Shown piece after piece: positions 27,131 to 36,430 of a stretch of DNA of 64,000 nucleotides. Position 1 is the first letter of the stretch; every line of letters begins with the position of its first letter. Source of the DNA: an uncultured Desulfobacter sp. (lineage in GTDB: Bacteria; Desulfobacterota; Desulfobacteria; Desulfobacterales; Desulfobacteraceae); NCBI RefSeq assembly GCF_963666675.1, contig NZ_OY762929.1, positions 6,280,501 through 6,344,500 of the forward strand, written 5' to 3'. The notes beneath the pieces were generated by a model, which ran no database searches, had not been told where the DNA came from, and worked only from the letters and a program-made list of their open reading frames with translations. A program made the position numbers and the translations under genes.

Positions 27131-28279
27131 ATGACAGCATTTAAGCATCTCACCAATCCCGTTCTTTATTCGGGCCCCCAAGAGATCAACAGGCTTGTCG
27201 CTTTGCTTGATCCCGCCACCCCGATCTTTTTTATTACCGGTGGCCATTTTTTAAATACCAGTGCCCGGCAAACCCTTGAATCCCAATTGCAGTCGGCCGG
27301 ATGCAGGTTTGAAATGCAGACGGTTCACGGGGAACCCGGCCCGGATGTTGTTGATGATCTGACCGGGCAGGCACGTCTGTTCAAGGCCGGTTGCGTGGTG
27401 GGTATTGGCGGGGGCTCGGTGCTGGATGCAGGCAAAGCGGTTGCGGCCATGCTCTGCCATGACGGGTCGGTTCAAGATTATCTGGAGGGTGTGGGCACCA
27501 AAGCCCCCACGGGAAAAACCGTTCCGTTCATTGCATTACCCACGACAGCCGGCACCGGCAGTGAGGCCACCAAAAATGCCGTGCTCAGTCGCCCGGGACC
27601 GGATGGGTATAAAAAATCATTACGCCACGATGCCTTTATTCCCGCTACAGCCATCGTTGATCCGGAACTGGCAATGGGATGTCCGCCTGCGACGACCCTG
27701 GCCTGTGCCCTGGATGCCTTCAGCCAGCTGCTGGAATCCCGTGTTTCCACAGCCGCCACCCCGCTTACCCAGGCTTTGAGCCGACAGGGCCTTCGGCTGT
27801 TTGTGCGGGGTTCGCGGCTTTTTTCGGACAACCTGTATCAAAGCCGCATGGAATTATCTTTGCGATGGGATCTGGCCATGGCGGCGTATTTGTCCGGGGT
27901 TTCCCTTGCCAATGCAGGCCTTGGCACGGTGCACGGCATGGCAGGGCCAATAGGGGCATTTACCCGTGTGCCCCACGGGGTGGCATGCGGCTGCCTTTTG
28001 CCCGGGGTTTTTGCCCTGTTGACCGACCGGATGCAGGTGGAAGCGTTAGATGAAGTGGGTGCCTGGCTTTCCAGGGGCATTGACGCAGTTCCCCAGCCCG
28101 ATGATTTCCAAGCCGCCCTGGACTACATGAATGGCTGGGCCGACCAATTGCCTAAACTGGGTGCGTATGGGTTCACGGAACAACATCTTGATACGGTGGT
28201 CACTGCCTCGGACAATAAAAATTTCCCCATTCAATTGTCGCCACAACAGATGCGCGGTGTTTTATCGGCATGTCTCTGA
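27131..28279 (+). CDS. Iron-containing alcohol dehydrogenase family protein
   Basis: A 382-residue cytoplasmic oxidoreductase. The NAD(P)-binding GGGSVLDAGKA and GTGSEATKNAV, the ALDAFSQLLES Asp/His-type metal region and two His residues in HGMAGPIGAFTRVPHGVACG are present. Members reduce aldehydes or oxidise alcohols with Fe2+. The substrate is unknown. AAAAAGG lies 7-8 nt before the ATG. An 80-bp gap separates it from the MATE gene on the same strand, so co-transcription is possible. Confidence 0.9.
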   Translation: MTAFKHLTNPVLYSGPQEINRLVALLDPATPIFFITGGHFLNTSARQTLESQLQSAGCRFEMQTVHGEPGPDVVDDLTGQARLFKAGCVVGIGGGSVLDAGKAVAAMLCHDGSVQDYLEGVGTKAPTGKTVPFIALPTTAGTGSEATKNAVLSRPGPDGYKKSLRHDAFIPATAIVDPELAMGCPPATTLACALDAFSQLLESRVSTAATPLTQALSRQGLRLFVRGSRLFSDNLYQSRMELSLRWDLAMAAYLSGVSLANAGLGTVHGMAGPIGAFTRVPHGVACGCLLPGVFALLTDRMQVEALDEVGAWLSRGIDAVPQPDDFQAALDYMNGWADQLPKLGAYGFTEQHLDTVVTASDNKNFPIQLSPQQMRGVLSACL

Positions 28280-28359
28280 GAGCCGGCGCTAAATAGCCTT
28301 GACCCGGCACCTTTGCTGATATAGGGTCTTTCATTTTAATTGAAGGCAGGCCTTTTGAT

Positions 28360-29757
28360 ATGCACGTCACAAATCGGGATAAGGGAATTATTCCCAAGAC
28401 TTTTTTAAGCCTGCTTTTCAGCCTGGCTCTGCCCATTTCCCTGCAATGTCTTCTTACCAGTTCCATGGCCGTGATCGACATGCTCATGATCGGCCGGCTC
28501 CATGATGCGGCCGTGGCCGCCGTGGGCATTGCCAATCAGTTTGTGTTTATCTTTTTTGTGATCCAGTTCGGCGTTCACTCCGGTGTTGCCATATTCACCG
28601 CCCAGTATTGGGGCAAAGGAGATCTGTCACGGATTCACCAATTGTCCGGTCTGGGTATCCTGGCAGGATTTGCCATCGGATCTGTATTCGCCGCAGCTGC
28701 CCTGTTTTTCCCCGCATCCGTCATTTCACTGTTTTCCAATGATGCCGAGGTGGTCCGCCTTGGATCTGAATATCTGCGTATTGTGGGCATGACCTTTGTG
28801 CCGTTTTGTATCACCTTTTCGTTTATGACCAATATGCGCAGCATGGGGTTTGCCGGTGTGCCGCTTCTCTCGTCATTTGTGGCCGTGGTGGTAAATATCG
28901 GGCTCAACTACTGCCTGATTTTCGGCAACCTGGGCTTTCCGGCCATGGGGGTTAAAGGGGCGGCCATCGGCACCTGCATCGCAAAATTAATTGAAACCGG
29001 GCTGTTGACGGCGATCATCTATCTGAAACCTTACCCCCTTGCCGCGCCGATTAAAAAAATGCTCTCCTTTGACTTTGCCTTTGTCAAACGGGTCGCCGCC
29101 ACCTGCTGGCCGGTATTTCTCAATGAATTTTTTTGGGTCACCGGTGTGAGTATGTATAAACTGGTTTACGCCCGCATGGGTACCCAGTCCATTGCCGCGG
29201 TCAACATTGTGGCCACCCTTGAGGAATTTTTATTTGTTCCCTTTTTCGGGGTTTTCCATGCCGGTTCCATCCTCATCGGCAACAGCATTGGGGCAAAACG
29301 ATACGCCCGTGCATTTGCCTATGGCAAATTCATGCTTTTGGTGCAACTTCCCATGGCCCTTGGGGCGGGGCTTGGGCTTGTTTTGTGCCGGCCTTTTATC
29401 CTTGGCTTTTACAATATATCCCCGGCTGCCTATGAAAATGCCTATTACCTGATGCTGACAACCGGTCTGATCTTCTGGACCAAGACCACCAATTTTACAA
29501 CGGTGGTGTCGGTGTTCCGGGGGGGCGGAGATACAAAATTCGGCTTTCTCATGGACCTGAGTGCCGTGTGGTGCATCGGTGTGCCCATGGCGTTTGTCGG
29601 CGCATTTGTTTTCCATTGGCCCGTGTACGGTGTCATGGCCCTGGTTGCCCTGGAAGAATTGTTTAAGCTGATGATCGGTCTGCCCCGCTTTTTTTCAAAG
29701 AAATGGATTAAAAATCTTGTGGCGGACCCGGAGATATCGCCGGGTCATAATCCGTGA
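28360..29757 (+). CDS. MATE-family efflux transporter
   Basis: A 465-residue protein with twelve predicted helices in two similar halves. The N-terminal PISLQCLLTSSMAVIDMLMI and LGFPAMGVKGAAIGTCIAKL are family signatures. MATE proteins export cationic drugs or metabolites using Na+ or H+. The stop (29755-29757) lies 27 nt before the nfo start. The ligand is not predictable from the sequence. Confidence 0.92.
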   Translation: MHVTNRDKGIIPKTFLSLLFSLALPISLQCLLTSSMAVIDMLMIGRLHDAAVAAVGIANQFVFIFFVIQFGVHSGVAIFTAQYWGKGDLSRIHQLSGLGILAGFAIGSVFAAAALFFPASVISLFSNDAEVVRLGSEYLRIVGMTFVPFCITFSFMTNMRSMGFAGVPLLSSFVAVVVNIGLNYCLIFGNLGFPAMGVKGAAIGTCIAKLIETGLLTAIIYLKPYPLAAPIKKMLSFDFAFVKRVAATCWPVFLNEFFWVTGVSMYKLVYARMGTQSIAAVNIVATLEEFLFVPFFGVFHAGSILIGNSIGAKRYARAFAYGKFMLLVQLPMALGAGLGLVLCRPFILGFYNISPAAYENAYYLMLTTGLIFWTKTTNFTTVVSVFRGGGDTKFGFLMDLSAVWCIGVPMAFVGAFVFHWPVYGVMALVALEELFKLMIGLPRFFSKKWIKNLVADPEISPGHNP

Positions 29758-29783
29758 ATGATTCGTCAACAAAGGAGGGAAAA

Positions 29784-30629
29784 TTGAAATATATAGGTGC
29801 CCATGTAAGTGCCGCAGGCGGTGTTGAAAACGCGCCGGTCAATGCCCGGAAAATCGGTGCATCCTGTTTTGCGCTGTTTACAAAAAATCAGCGGCAGTGG
29901 CAGGCCAAGCCTTTATCCGACAAAAACATCAAAGCGTTTAAAGCAAACTGCAGCGAATTGGGATTCGGCCCCGGCCAGATCCTCGCCCACGACTCTTACC
30001 TGATCAACCTGGGCCATCCTGAACAGGCCGCCCTGGAGAAATCCAGGGGGGCGTTCATTGATGAAATGCGGCGATGTTATCAACTCGGCATTGCCATGCT
30101 CAATTTTCACCCGGGGTCCACCCTCAAGAAAATCAGCATGGATGATTGCCTGGCCGTCATTGCCCAATCCATCAACCTTGCCCATCAACAGGTGCCCGAG
30201 GTCATTGCCGTCATTGAAAATACCGCAGGGCAGGGAAGTAATGTGGGATTTGCCTTTGAGCAGATGAAGACCATCATTGACCAGGTGGACGATCAGTCCC
30301 GGGTCGGGGTGTGTATTGACACCTGCCACGCCTTTGCGGCCGGGTATGATTTTGTCTCCCGGGAGGCGTATGAAAAAACCTGGGACCAGTTTGATGCAAT
30401 GATCGGTTTTGAAAAATTAAAGGGCATGCACTTAAACGATGCCAAAAAGCCGATCAACTCCAGGGTGGACCGCCATGAAAGCATCGGCAAAGGGGAACTC
30501 GGCCTTGACGCCTTTCAACACATCATGGCGGACAAGCGCCTGGACCATATCCCCATGATTCTGGAAACACCGGACAATGACATATGGGCCGAGGAAATTG
30601 CCCTGTTGGAATCGCTGATCAAATACTAA
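29784..30629 (+). CDS. nfo: Deoxyribonuclease IV (AP endonuclease)
   Basis: A 281-residue enzyme that cuts DNA at abasic sites and removes 3'-blocking groups. It shows KYIGAHVSAAGGVENAP, the metal ligands in LNFHPGS, IENTAGQG, CIDTCHAFAAGYD, HLNDAK and ILETP, giving the trinuclear zinc site. I place the start at TTG 29784 because AAAGGAGGG lies 4 nt upstream and the family begins at M-K-Y; a GTG at 29754 would overlap the MATE stop. A pyrimidine-dimer glycosylase-like gene follows 19 nt later, a functional pair for DNA repair. Confidence 0.94.
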   Translation: MKYIGAHVSAAGGVENAPVNARKIGASCFALFTKNQRQWQAKPLSDKNIKAFKANCSELGFGPGQILAHDSYLINLGHPEQAALEKSRGAFIDEMRRCYQLGIAMLNFHPGSTLKKISMDDCLAVIAQSINLAHQQVPEVIAVIENTAGQGSNVGFAFEQMKTIIDQVDDQSRVGVCIDTCHAFAAGYDFVSREAYEKTWDQFDAMIGFEKLKGMHLNDAKKPINSRVDRHESIGKGELGLDAFQHIMADKRLDHIPMILETPDNDIWAEEIALLESLIKY

Positions 30630-30648
30630 GCCCGACCAAGGGGGTGTC

Positions 30649-31386
30649 ATGAGAATCTGGGATCTTCATCCGGGATACCTGAGCCAGGATAGCCTTTTAT
30701 GCGAACACCGGGAACTGCACGGCATGGTCTCTATTATCGTCAAACGCAAAAAAGGCTGGGCCCGGGACCCGGAGATCCTGCGATGGATGGATTTGGGTTG
30801 GGCGCTCAACAAACGCCACCAGTTGCTAACCGCCGAGATGAAACTGCGCGGACATGATGGCACATCGCCGGTGCGCATCCGAAAAAATAGAGGCGCATGG
30901 CCCGATACATTTATCGATGAACCCTATGTTCAAATCCGACTGCTTCGGGAAAAATATCAGGGCAGGGAACCTGGACGCATTCCTTTACCCCAAAATGCCC
31001 AGCAGATGTGGCGTCAGCACAAATACGCCATCATGGCCCGCAGCGTCCCCCTGTACAAAAAAATAGGTAAGGATGTTGCCCGCCTGGGGCCCCGGGACGA
31101 TTTCAGCGACCTGGCCCGACTCCTGGTGGAAACCTTGAGAATCCCGCCGTCCCAGGGGGGATTAAAAAATGCATTTCAGCATATGTGGGGGTATGTATCG
31201 GACAGATATGAAGGCCCCCGGCAAGCGGTGAGCGGCTGGTCTCTGAACGATCTGCTGGACCGGATTCAGGATTTGACGATCACACACCGGCAGCCGTATC
31301 TCATGGAGTCCGTTGCCCTAAGCGAACTTGCTGTGTGGATACGGGATAATTCAATCACCGACGGGCGCCTTGTTGATCGGGGTTAA
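30649..31386 (+). CDS. Pyr_excise/DUF1722 fusion: predicted pyrimidine-dimer glycosylase-like protein
   Basis: A 245-residue protein. The first ~130 residues match the phage T4 endonuclease V-related Pyr_excise family (MRIWDLHPGYL, HRELHGMVSII, WALNKRHQLLTAEMKLRG). The rest looks like DUF1722 (MWRQHKYAIMARSVPLYKKI, then SQGGLKNAFQHMWGYVS). T4 enzyme acts through N-terminal Thr2; here residue 2 is Arg, so chemistry may differ. It starts 19 nt after nfo with a GGGGGTG site. A dimer glycosylase/lyase would hand abasic products to Nfo (inference). Confidence 0.72.
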   Translation: MRIWDLHPGYLSQDSLLCEHRELHGMVSIIVKRKKGWARDPEILRWMDLGWALNKRHQLLTAEMKLRGHDGTSPVRIRKNRGAWPDTFIDEPYVQIRLLREKYQGREPGRIPLPQNAQQMWRQHKYAIMARSVPLYKKIGKDVARLGPRDDFSDLARLLVETLRIPPSQGGLKNAFQHMWGYVSDRYEGPRQAVSGWSLNDLLDRIQDLTITHRQPYLMESVALSELAVWIRDNSITDGRLVDRG

Positions 31387-31387
31387 T

Positions 31388-32101
31388 TTAACCGCTGCAG
31401 AGCAGCTCACCGAATCTTTTTAAAATGGATGCCGAATAGGGCGTTTCTTCGACTTGATTGGTCAGGCGGTCCGGGTCAAGCCCCGCCGATTGAACATCCT
31501 CTGAAAGATTTACAATATAGCCTTTTGTGGCAGCACCATTGGCCTCGGGATGAAATTGAACCCCCCAGGCGTTTTTACCAATACGAAAGGCCTGATGCGG
31601 CTCAAAGGCGTTGCGGGCCAAAAGCGTTGCCCCGGCTGGTAATTGAAGAACACTTTGGGAATGAAACAGGTGAACTTTAAATTTCTCCGGCAAGCCTGAA
31701 CATAACGGATCATTTTCAGAACCCGGCAGAAGTTCGATCTCTTTGGTTCCGATTTCAAGGCTGATGGGATGAAAATCAACAACACCGCCCATGGCCTTGG
31801 CAATCACCTGGTGGCCAAAGCATATGCCGAGCAACGGTATCTGGTGTTCAACGATCTGTTTTGTCCAATGTTCAAGTCTGAGGCACCAATCCAGGTTATC
31901 GGTTACATAGGCATGGGAACCGGAAATGATTGCACCGCCAACCTGATCGGGACCGGGCAATGGATCGGTTTGAGCATCGACAACTTTAATTTCACGATGG
32001 GAACACCCAAGCTCCCTGGCGATCCAATCTTCAAAATCTCCCTGTTGAGCGATGAGATCCGGAAAGGTTGTTCCTGTTTTTACAATTAAAATCGGCTTCA
32101 T
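31388..32101 (-). CDS. Class I glutamine amidotransferase-like protein
   Basis: A 237-residue cytoplasmic protein of the GATase1 fold. The nucleophile is in LLGICFGHQ and the His-Glu pair in GVQFHPEANG, so the triad is intact. It has no synthase domain fused or adjacent, so it resembles the stand-alone GMP-synthase-like amidotransferases of unknown acceptor. It converges on the repair operon, with stop codons 1 nt apart. Confidence 0.88.
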   Translation of the reverse strand: MKPILIVKTGTTFPDLIAQQGDFEDWIARELGCSHREIKVVDAQTDPLPGPDQVGGAIISGSHAYVTDNLDWCLRLEHWTKQIVEHQIPLLGICFGHQVIAKAMGGVVDFHPISLEIGTKEIELLPGSENDPLCSGLPEKFKVHLFHSQSVLQLPAGATLLARNAFEPHQAFRIGKNAWGVQFHPEANGAATKGYIVNLSEDVQSAGLDPDRLTNQVEETPYSASILKRFGELLCSG

Positions 32102-32546
32102 GTACGCGTCCTTGTGCTGCTTTCATCAAAAGCAGGGAAAAAAGTTTAATGCAATTGTCTGCAGCCCTGCCGTAAACGCAGGTAAACCGTAATAAAAATT
32201 GCAAGCCCGCTGCCCCGGCCATGGCCGCACCGGCATGGCGGTCGTACCGATCATGATAAGACCTGCCGCCTGGAAAACAAGGCAATAAAATGACACTGCG
32301 GCGCTGATCAGAATACGGTGTCGCCCCCTGGCTATTCCGGGTTGGTCTCAGGTTTTACCTGTGGATTGGAGCAATCCTGAGCAGGCCGGTAAATGGTATG
32401 ATCGATGATGCCACAGCAATTCCCGAAAAAGACCAGGTGTCAAATACAAAGCTTCCAATGGGTGCAACCGACGTCAGGGCAGCCCACCCAGGCAATCATC
32501 TTGGCCGACCGGCTTGCATCCACAAGCTGGATGGCCCACAAGATAG
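32102..32546. other. Intergenic stretch with a possible decayed reading frame
   Basis: No intact gene. On the minus strand between about 32290 and 32150 two overlapping frames give membrane-protein-like pieces (SFYCLVFQAAGLIMIGTTAM in one, HAGAAMAGAAGLQFLLRF in another), which suggests a frameshifted remnant of a transporter helix. This is too short to name. The rest of the stretch shows nothing. Confidence 0.3.
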
Positions 32547-32608
32547 TAGGGGCAGGTCTCAGTGTCTGCCCTAACGGGGGGCAACCACAGCGGGATTGCC
32601 CCTGCAAA
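32547..32608. repeat. GGGGCAR-type dispersed hairpin repeat
   Basis: Two GC-rich hairpins sit side by side: GGGGCAG...CTGCCC (about 32550-32574) and GGGGGCAACC...GGATTGCCCC (about 32576-32607). The pattern resembles the GTAGGGGC-type palindromes that I recall being dispersed in many unrelated bacterial genomes. Only one copy was seen in this window. Confidence 0.55.
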
Positions 32609-32984
32609 AGATGGCCGATCTTATGATCAAGCCCCAAAGTTAATATTAGAGGCTGACCTTTGTGAAGGCCGACTTCCCCACAATTCTTTTGGTAGTCCGG
32701 CCATCTTGATAATCATGGACAGAGAGGCTTCATACCATTATTGATGCCCTTTGGATTTCTGACTTAAATCACGGGTATGAATGCTCAGGTTCCCCCTTTG
32801 ATGTTTCCGACAGTAGTTAGAACTAAGGTTTTGGCTTTGATTTAATAGCGTCTCATTCAACCGGGACTGAGCCCAATTTTACAGGCAACTAAAATTACGA
32901 AAAAAATTTAGTTACTTAGAAGGATATACATAGTATGATTTGTAAAGATCCCTAAAAAGAACAACCTGTTAACTAAGGATAGCA
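32609..32984. other. AT-rich upstream region of the PocR kinase
   Basis: No gene seen. A dyad AACTAAA...TTTAGTT (32887-32913) lies about 70 bp before the kinase start and could be an operator. A TATGAT at about 32934 might be a -10 box. Both calls are weak. Confidence 0.35.
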
Positions 32985-34700
32985 ATGGATAATTTTAGGC
33001 TTTACGATCTGGTTGATTTGTCAGCCGTCCAAAAGATGGCAGAGTCTCACTTTCAATCAACGGGCATGCCCATAGGGATTATAGACGCTTTTGACAATTC
33101 AATATTGGTAGGAGTTGGTTGGCAGGATATTTGTCTTAATTTTCACCGTATTAATTCAGAATCAGCAAAAAGATGTCACGCCAGTGATAATTTCATAAAG
33201 CAAAATCTAAGAATTGGTGAAGCTTGTAAATATAAATGTAAAAATGGATTATGGGACATAGGAATCCCGATTGTCGTTCAAAAAGTCCATTTGGCGACGC
33301 TTTTCATAGGACAATTTTTTTACGACGGAGAAATACCGGATAAGGCGTTTTTTATTGAGCAATCTAATCTGTTTGGATACGATCGTGTTGAATATCTTAA
33401 AGCATTGGAACGAGTGCCGATTTTTAAACACGAAAAAGTAGAATATATTCTTGACTATGACAAAGCGTTAGCCACTTTTCTAATGGATCTTGCAGAAAAA
33501 TCATTATCCCAAAAAAAAGCCGATAATGAACTTCATAAGGCCCAAGCTTATCTTTCCAATGTTATTAATTCCATGCCATCCATATTGATTGGAATTGATA
33601 GTGATGAGAAAATAACTCAATGGAATAGAAATGCAGAATTAACAACCGGTTTATCATTCGCTGACGTTGTTTCAAAGTCATTTCGGACAATATTCCCATC
33701 GCTAAAAAATGAATTGCCTGATATCAGAAATGTTCTAAAAAATAACCAGATCATCAGACACAACAAAAGAACATTGACAGATAAAAACGCCACCCGATAT
33801 GTTGATATAACGATGTTTCCAATCATTGACGAACATACCAAAGGAGCCGTAATACGCATTGATGATGCAACCGAAAGGGTTCGTGTGGAAAGAATGATGC
33901 TCCAGTCAGAAAAAATGCTATCGATAGGGGGGCTTGCAGCAGGCATGGCCCATGAAATAAATAATCCTCTGGCGAGTATAATGCATAGTGCGTATGTCAT
34001 GAAAAATCGTTTAGAGGATATAGATATGCCTGCAAATCTTAGGGTTGCAAAAGAACTTGGAATCTCGATGGTGGACATCAGATCCTTTATGGAAAAACGT
34101 AATATTTTCCGCATGCTTTCTGCTATGCATGAATCTGGATCACGGGCTGCAGAAATTGTTAATAATATGCTCAGTTTTGCAAGGAAATCCGAGTCCAAGT
34201 TTTCTTTCCATTATCCAAATGAACTGGTGGATAAAATTCTTGATCTGGCTACCACAGACTATGACTTGAAAAAACAATATGATTTTAAATCAATTGAAAT
34301 CAGGAAACAATATGAAGATAACCTCCCTGCCTTGCTTTGTGAAAGTGGCGAAATTCAGCAGGTTCTGTTAAACATTTTTCGTAACGGAGCTCAAGCCATG
34401 CAGTCCGCAAAGACAAAACATCCTCAATTTATCATCAGAATTTATACTGAGAAAGTACCAAATAGTGTAGTAAGTTTAGAAATAGAAGATAATGGCCCCG
34501 GCATGGATGCGGATACCTGCTCAAAAGTATTTGACCCGTTTTTTACAACAAAACCTGTTGGTGTTGGTACCGGGTTGGGTCTGTCAGTTTCATATTTTAT
34601 AATAACTGAGAACCATAAAGGCAGAATGGAAGTCATTTCTGAACCAGGAAAAGGAGCTACTTTTATTATTCGACTTCCGACCCATATAAAAAATCAGTAA
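32985..34700 (+). CDS. PocR-PAS sensor histidine kinase
   Basis: A 571-residue soluble kinase. The N-terminal PocR domain (about 5-165) has the expected Cys-rich core (RCHASDNFIKQNL, CKYKCKNGLWDIG). PAS follows (about 195-310; SNVINSMPSILIGIDSDEKI), then HisKA with the His in LAAGMAHEINNPLASI, and HATPase with NIFRNGAQAM, DNGPGMDAD and GTGLGLSVSYFI. No receiver and no membrane helix. PocR domains are proposed to bind small hydrocarbon-like signals. The gene is visibly richer in A+T than its neighbours, and no partner regulator is near, which suggests acquisition (inference). Confidence 0.9.
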   Translation: MDNFRLYDLVDLSAVQKMAESHFQSTGMPIGIIDAFDNSILVGVGWQDICLNFHRINSESAKRCHASDNFIKQNLRIGEACKYKCKNGLWDIGIPIVVQKVHLATLFIGQFFYDGEIPDKAFFIEQSNLFGYDRVEYLKALERVPIFKHEKVEYILDYDKALATFLMDLAEKSLSQKKADNELHKAQAYLSNVINSMPSILIGIDSDEKITQWNRNAELTTGLSFADVVSKSFRTIFPSLKNELPDIRNVLKNNQIIRHNKRTLTDKNATRYVDITMFPIIDEHTKGAVIRIDDATERVRVERMMLQSEKMLSIGGLAAGMAHEINNPLASIMHSAYVMKNRLEDIDMPANLRVAKELGISMVDIRSFMEKRNIFRMLSAMHESGSRAAEIVNNMLSFARKSESKFSFHYPNELVDKILDLATTDYDLKKQYDFKSIEIRKQYEDNLPALLCESGEIQQVLLNIFRNGAQAMQSAKTKHPQFIIRIYTEKVPNSVVSLEIEDNGPGMDADTCSKVFDPFFTTKPVGVGTGLGLSVSYFIITENHKGRMEVISEPGKGATFIIRLPTHIKNQ

Positions 34701-34858
34701 TAAAAAGCTGTTGACTTTGTCTATTATCAAACGCCCAAAGAACTGCCAGTAAAGGCGGCCACTACTTCTGGCATTCCTTCCTATTTGGTATTTATAACCG
34801 GTGATCAAGCAAGGCCTCCCGGCGTTTATGAATCAAGCACACCGGCATTGTTAAAGGC

Positions 34859-35572
34859 TTATCCTGCGGAAAATCCTTTGCAGTCATTGTCTAAAGCATG
34901 TCTTTTAGATTTCGGAAAATTTCGACAATGTTCGGGCTTGGTTTCATGAATCCTGCAGATATATATATTTTTTTTAGGGAGTTTTTTTAACCAAGGGCAG
35001 CGATCTACTGGTTCGCCGGTCTTGGGATCGATCCAAATATCATTCAATCCTGCAAATGGAACTACCCAATCTAAAATGTCATATCGATTTTCCCGTTCCC
35101 AACGCAGTACATCAGAGTCAGGAACAGACGTCTCAATGGCGTCCGGTAAATCAATACAGCAATGACCGCATTGGATGCATTTGAATTTTTCCATTCCAGT
35201 TTCAATCAAAATCCCGATGTTATCAGTTTTAGGATGCCTGGCTACTTTTGCATTTACCCTCTCAATCTTTGAATATATCTGTGCAATTATCTCTGACGGC
35301 TTGGAATTCAACAAATCTATAAAAATATCCACGAGGTCAACACCGTAATAGAATTGTTCGTTACTATCTGATTTTATCCACAACCCATTTCGATCGGCAA
35401 AATCTAATGGATGCACCTTAATGCTGTCTTTTCGAATCTCAAAATTCCAAAAACCCTCCATTAGCGGTTTTATTTCTTTTTGTTTGTTTATTTCAGATTG
35501 CATAATCAGGGTGTTTTGTAGTTCTTTAACGGCGTCAGAAATAGAAACAAATTTTAGATGTTTTTTGCCCAT
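34859..35572 (-). CDS. YkgJ-type cysteine-cluster protein
   Basis: A 237-residue protein with a central CIQCGHCC motif and later CPWLKK, CRIH and CRNFPKSKRH segments, the Cys pattern of the zinc/iron-chelating YkgJ (CxxCxxCC) family. The N-terminal ~120 residues are unique and contain no recognisable domain. Some family members act in protein or nucleotide modification, but none of that can be inferred here. It shares the AT-rich composition of the adjacent PocR kinase, and converges with it. A short open stretch at 34708-34880 on the plus strand may be a remnant. Confidence 0.78.
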   Translation of the reverse strand: MGKKHLKFVSISDAVKELQNTLIMQSEINKQKEIKPLMEGFWNFEIRKDSIKVHPLDFADRNGLWIKSDSNEQFYYGVDLVDIFIDLLNSKPSEIIAQIYSKIERVNAKVARHPKTDNIGILIETGMEKFKCIQCGHCCIDLPDAIETSVPDSDVLRWERENRYDILDWVVPFAGLNDIWIDPKTGEPVDRCPWLKKLPKKNIYICRIHETKPEHCRNFPKSKRHALDNDCKGFSAG

Positions 35573-35876
35573 GGTAAATTAGTCCTTTAAGGGGCGGTAA
35601 TAATCATAACTCCAGACGATTCACTTTTAAAAGATACACGATTCAAGCGTAGGCATCAAATAGTCAATTTTTAAAGATTTGATTTTGTTTGAGTGCTACC
35701 GGTCAAAAAATACAGAAATGAAGAACATCTCTGCCGGTAAAGGACGCAAGATATGAGATGGCTCCACTATGGATCGAAGACCATATCAGGGATTAGCTCA
35801 GATTTATATCGGCTGATCAACGCTGGCACGCATACTTTTCGTGGTGTTGGCGATGTCGGTTATACCTGCCTGGCGT
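35573..35876. other. 304-bp intergenic region
   Basis: Between the Cys-cluster gene (its promoter side) and the end of the PACE gene. An imperfect pair CTACCGGTCA/TGCCGGTAA near 35697-35738 could be a hairpin. No gene, tRNA or known RNA seen. Confidence 0.35.
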
Positions 35877-36323
35877 TCAGTCTGGAACGGCTGAGGTGAC
35901 AGGGAAAATCACATCGTAAGCATAGTTGAAAATCAAGGTGTAGGTCAGGGCCGCCATGGTAAAAACAATATCCATGGTAAGGGCCTGGCGGAAAGTAAAG
36001 CACATCCAGACCATTGTAAAAGGGACTGAGGCCAGCATGAATCCCACTTCAAAACACACTGAATGGAAAACTCTCAGCTTAAACTTCCTGGGATAAAGAG
36101 GGTGTTTGAGAAAGATCAGGGCATGATCAAAGGCATAATTGTAAAAATAGTTCCAAATCATGGCCATGAGCGACATGATGATTCCAAAACTGCCTATGTG
36201 GGCGGCAGACTGATTGAGGAGATCCCTAAGGATCAATACGGTGAGAAATAGAAAAACGCCTTCGTAAATAATGGAATGGCGAAGCCTGTCCAAGCCGGAT
36301 CTCATTTCAGGTTTTTTGTTCAT
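35877..36323 (-). CDS. PACE-family (AceI-like) multidrug efflux protein
   Basis: A 148-residue inner-membrane protein with four helices arranged as two similar pairs (RLRHSIIYEGVFLFLTVLIL; LMAMIWNYFYNYAFDHALIF; RVFHSVCFEVGFMLASVPFT; YTLIFNYAYDVIFP). This is the tandem bacterial-transmembrane-pair layout of proton-coupled PACE exporters such as AceI, which export chlorhexidine and short diamines. The WNYFYNYAFD signature is clear. It is divergent from a LysR gene, just as aceI is from aceR. Confidence 0.9.
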   Translation of the reverse strand: MNKKPEMRSGLDRLRHSIIYEGVFLFLTVLILRDLLNQSAAHIGSFGIIMSLMAMIWNYFYNYAFDHALIFLKHPLYPRKFKLRVFHSVCFEVGFMLASVPFTMVWMCFTFRQALTMDIVFTMAALTYTLIFNYAYDVIFPVTSAVPD

Positions 36324-36399
36324 ATCCAGTACCTTCTTTTAATTACTCAAGTTGAAAACAATTTTTAATTATCATTGGTAATAGATGGAATAAAGTTGA

Positions 36400-36424
36400 A
36401 ACCTATCTGAATTATTGATAGGTT
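36400..36424 (+). promoter_or_regulatory. LysR-type operator between PACE and LysR genes
   Basis: AACCTATC and GATAGGTT form a perfect 8-bp inverted repeat with a 9-nt spacer, containing the classical ATC-N9-GAT (T-N11-A) LysR box. It sits 6 nt before the LysR ATG, where binding would block or autoregulate the gene. A looser ATTATCATTGGTAAT dyad lies at 36368-36382 nearer the exporter. Confidence 0.75.
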
Positions 36425-36430
36425 GGTTCC

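Noticed and set aside
32405..32626. 73-codon plus-strand frame
   Set aside because: Crosses the double hairpin repeat, with no family features or ribosome binding site.
34708..34880. Short plus-strand frame after the PocR kinase as a gene
   Set aside because: No start codon with a ribosome binding site, and it runs into the antisense of the Cys-cluster gene.
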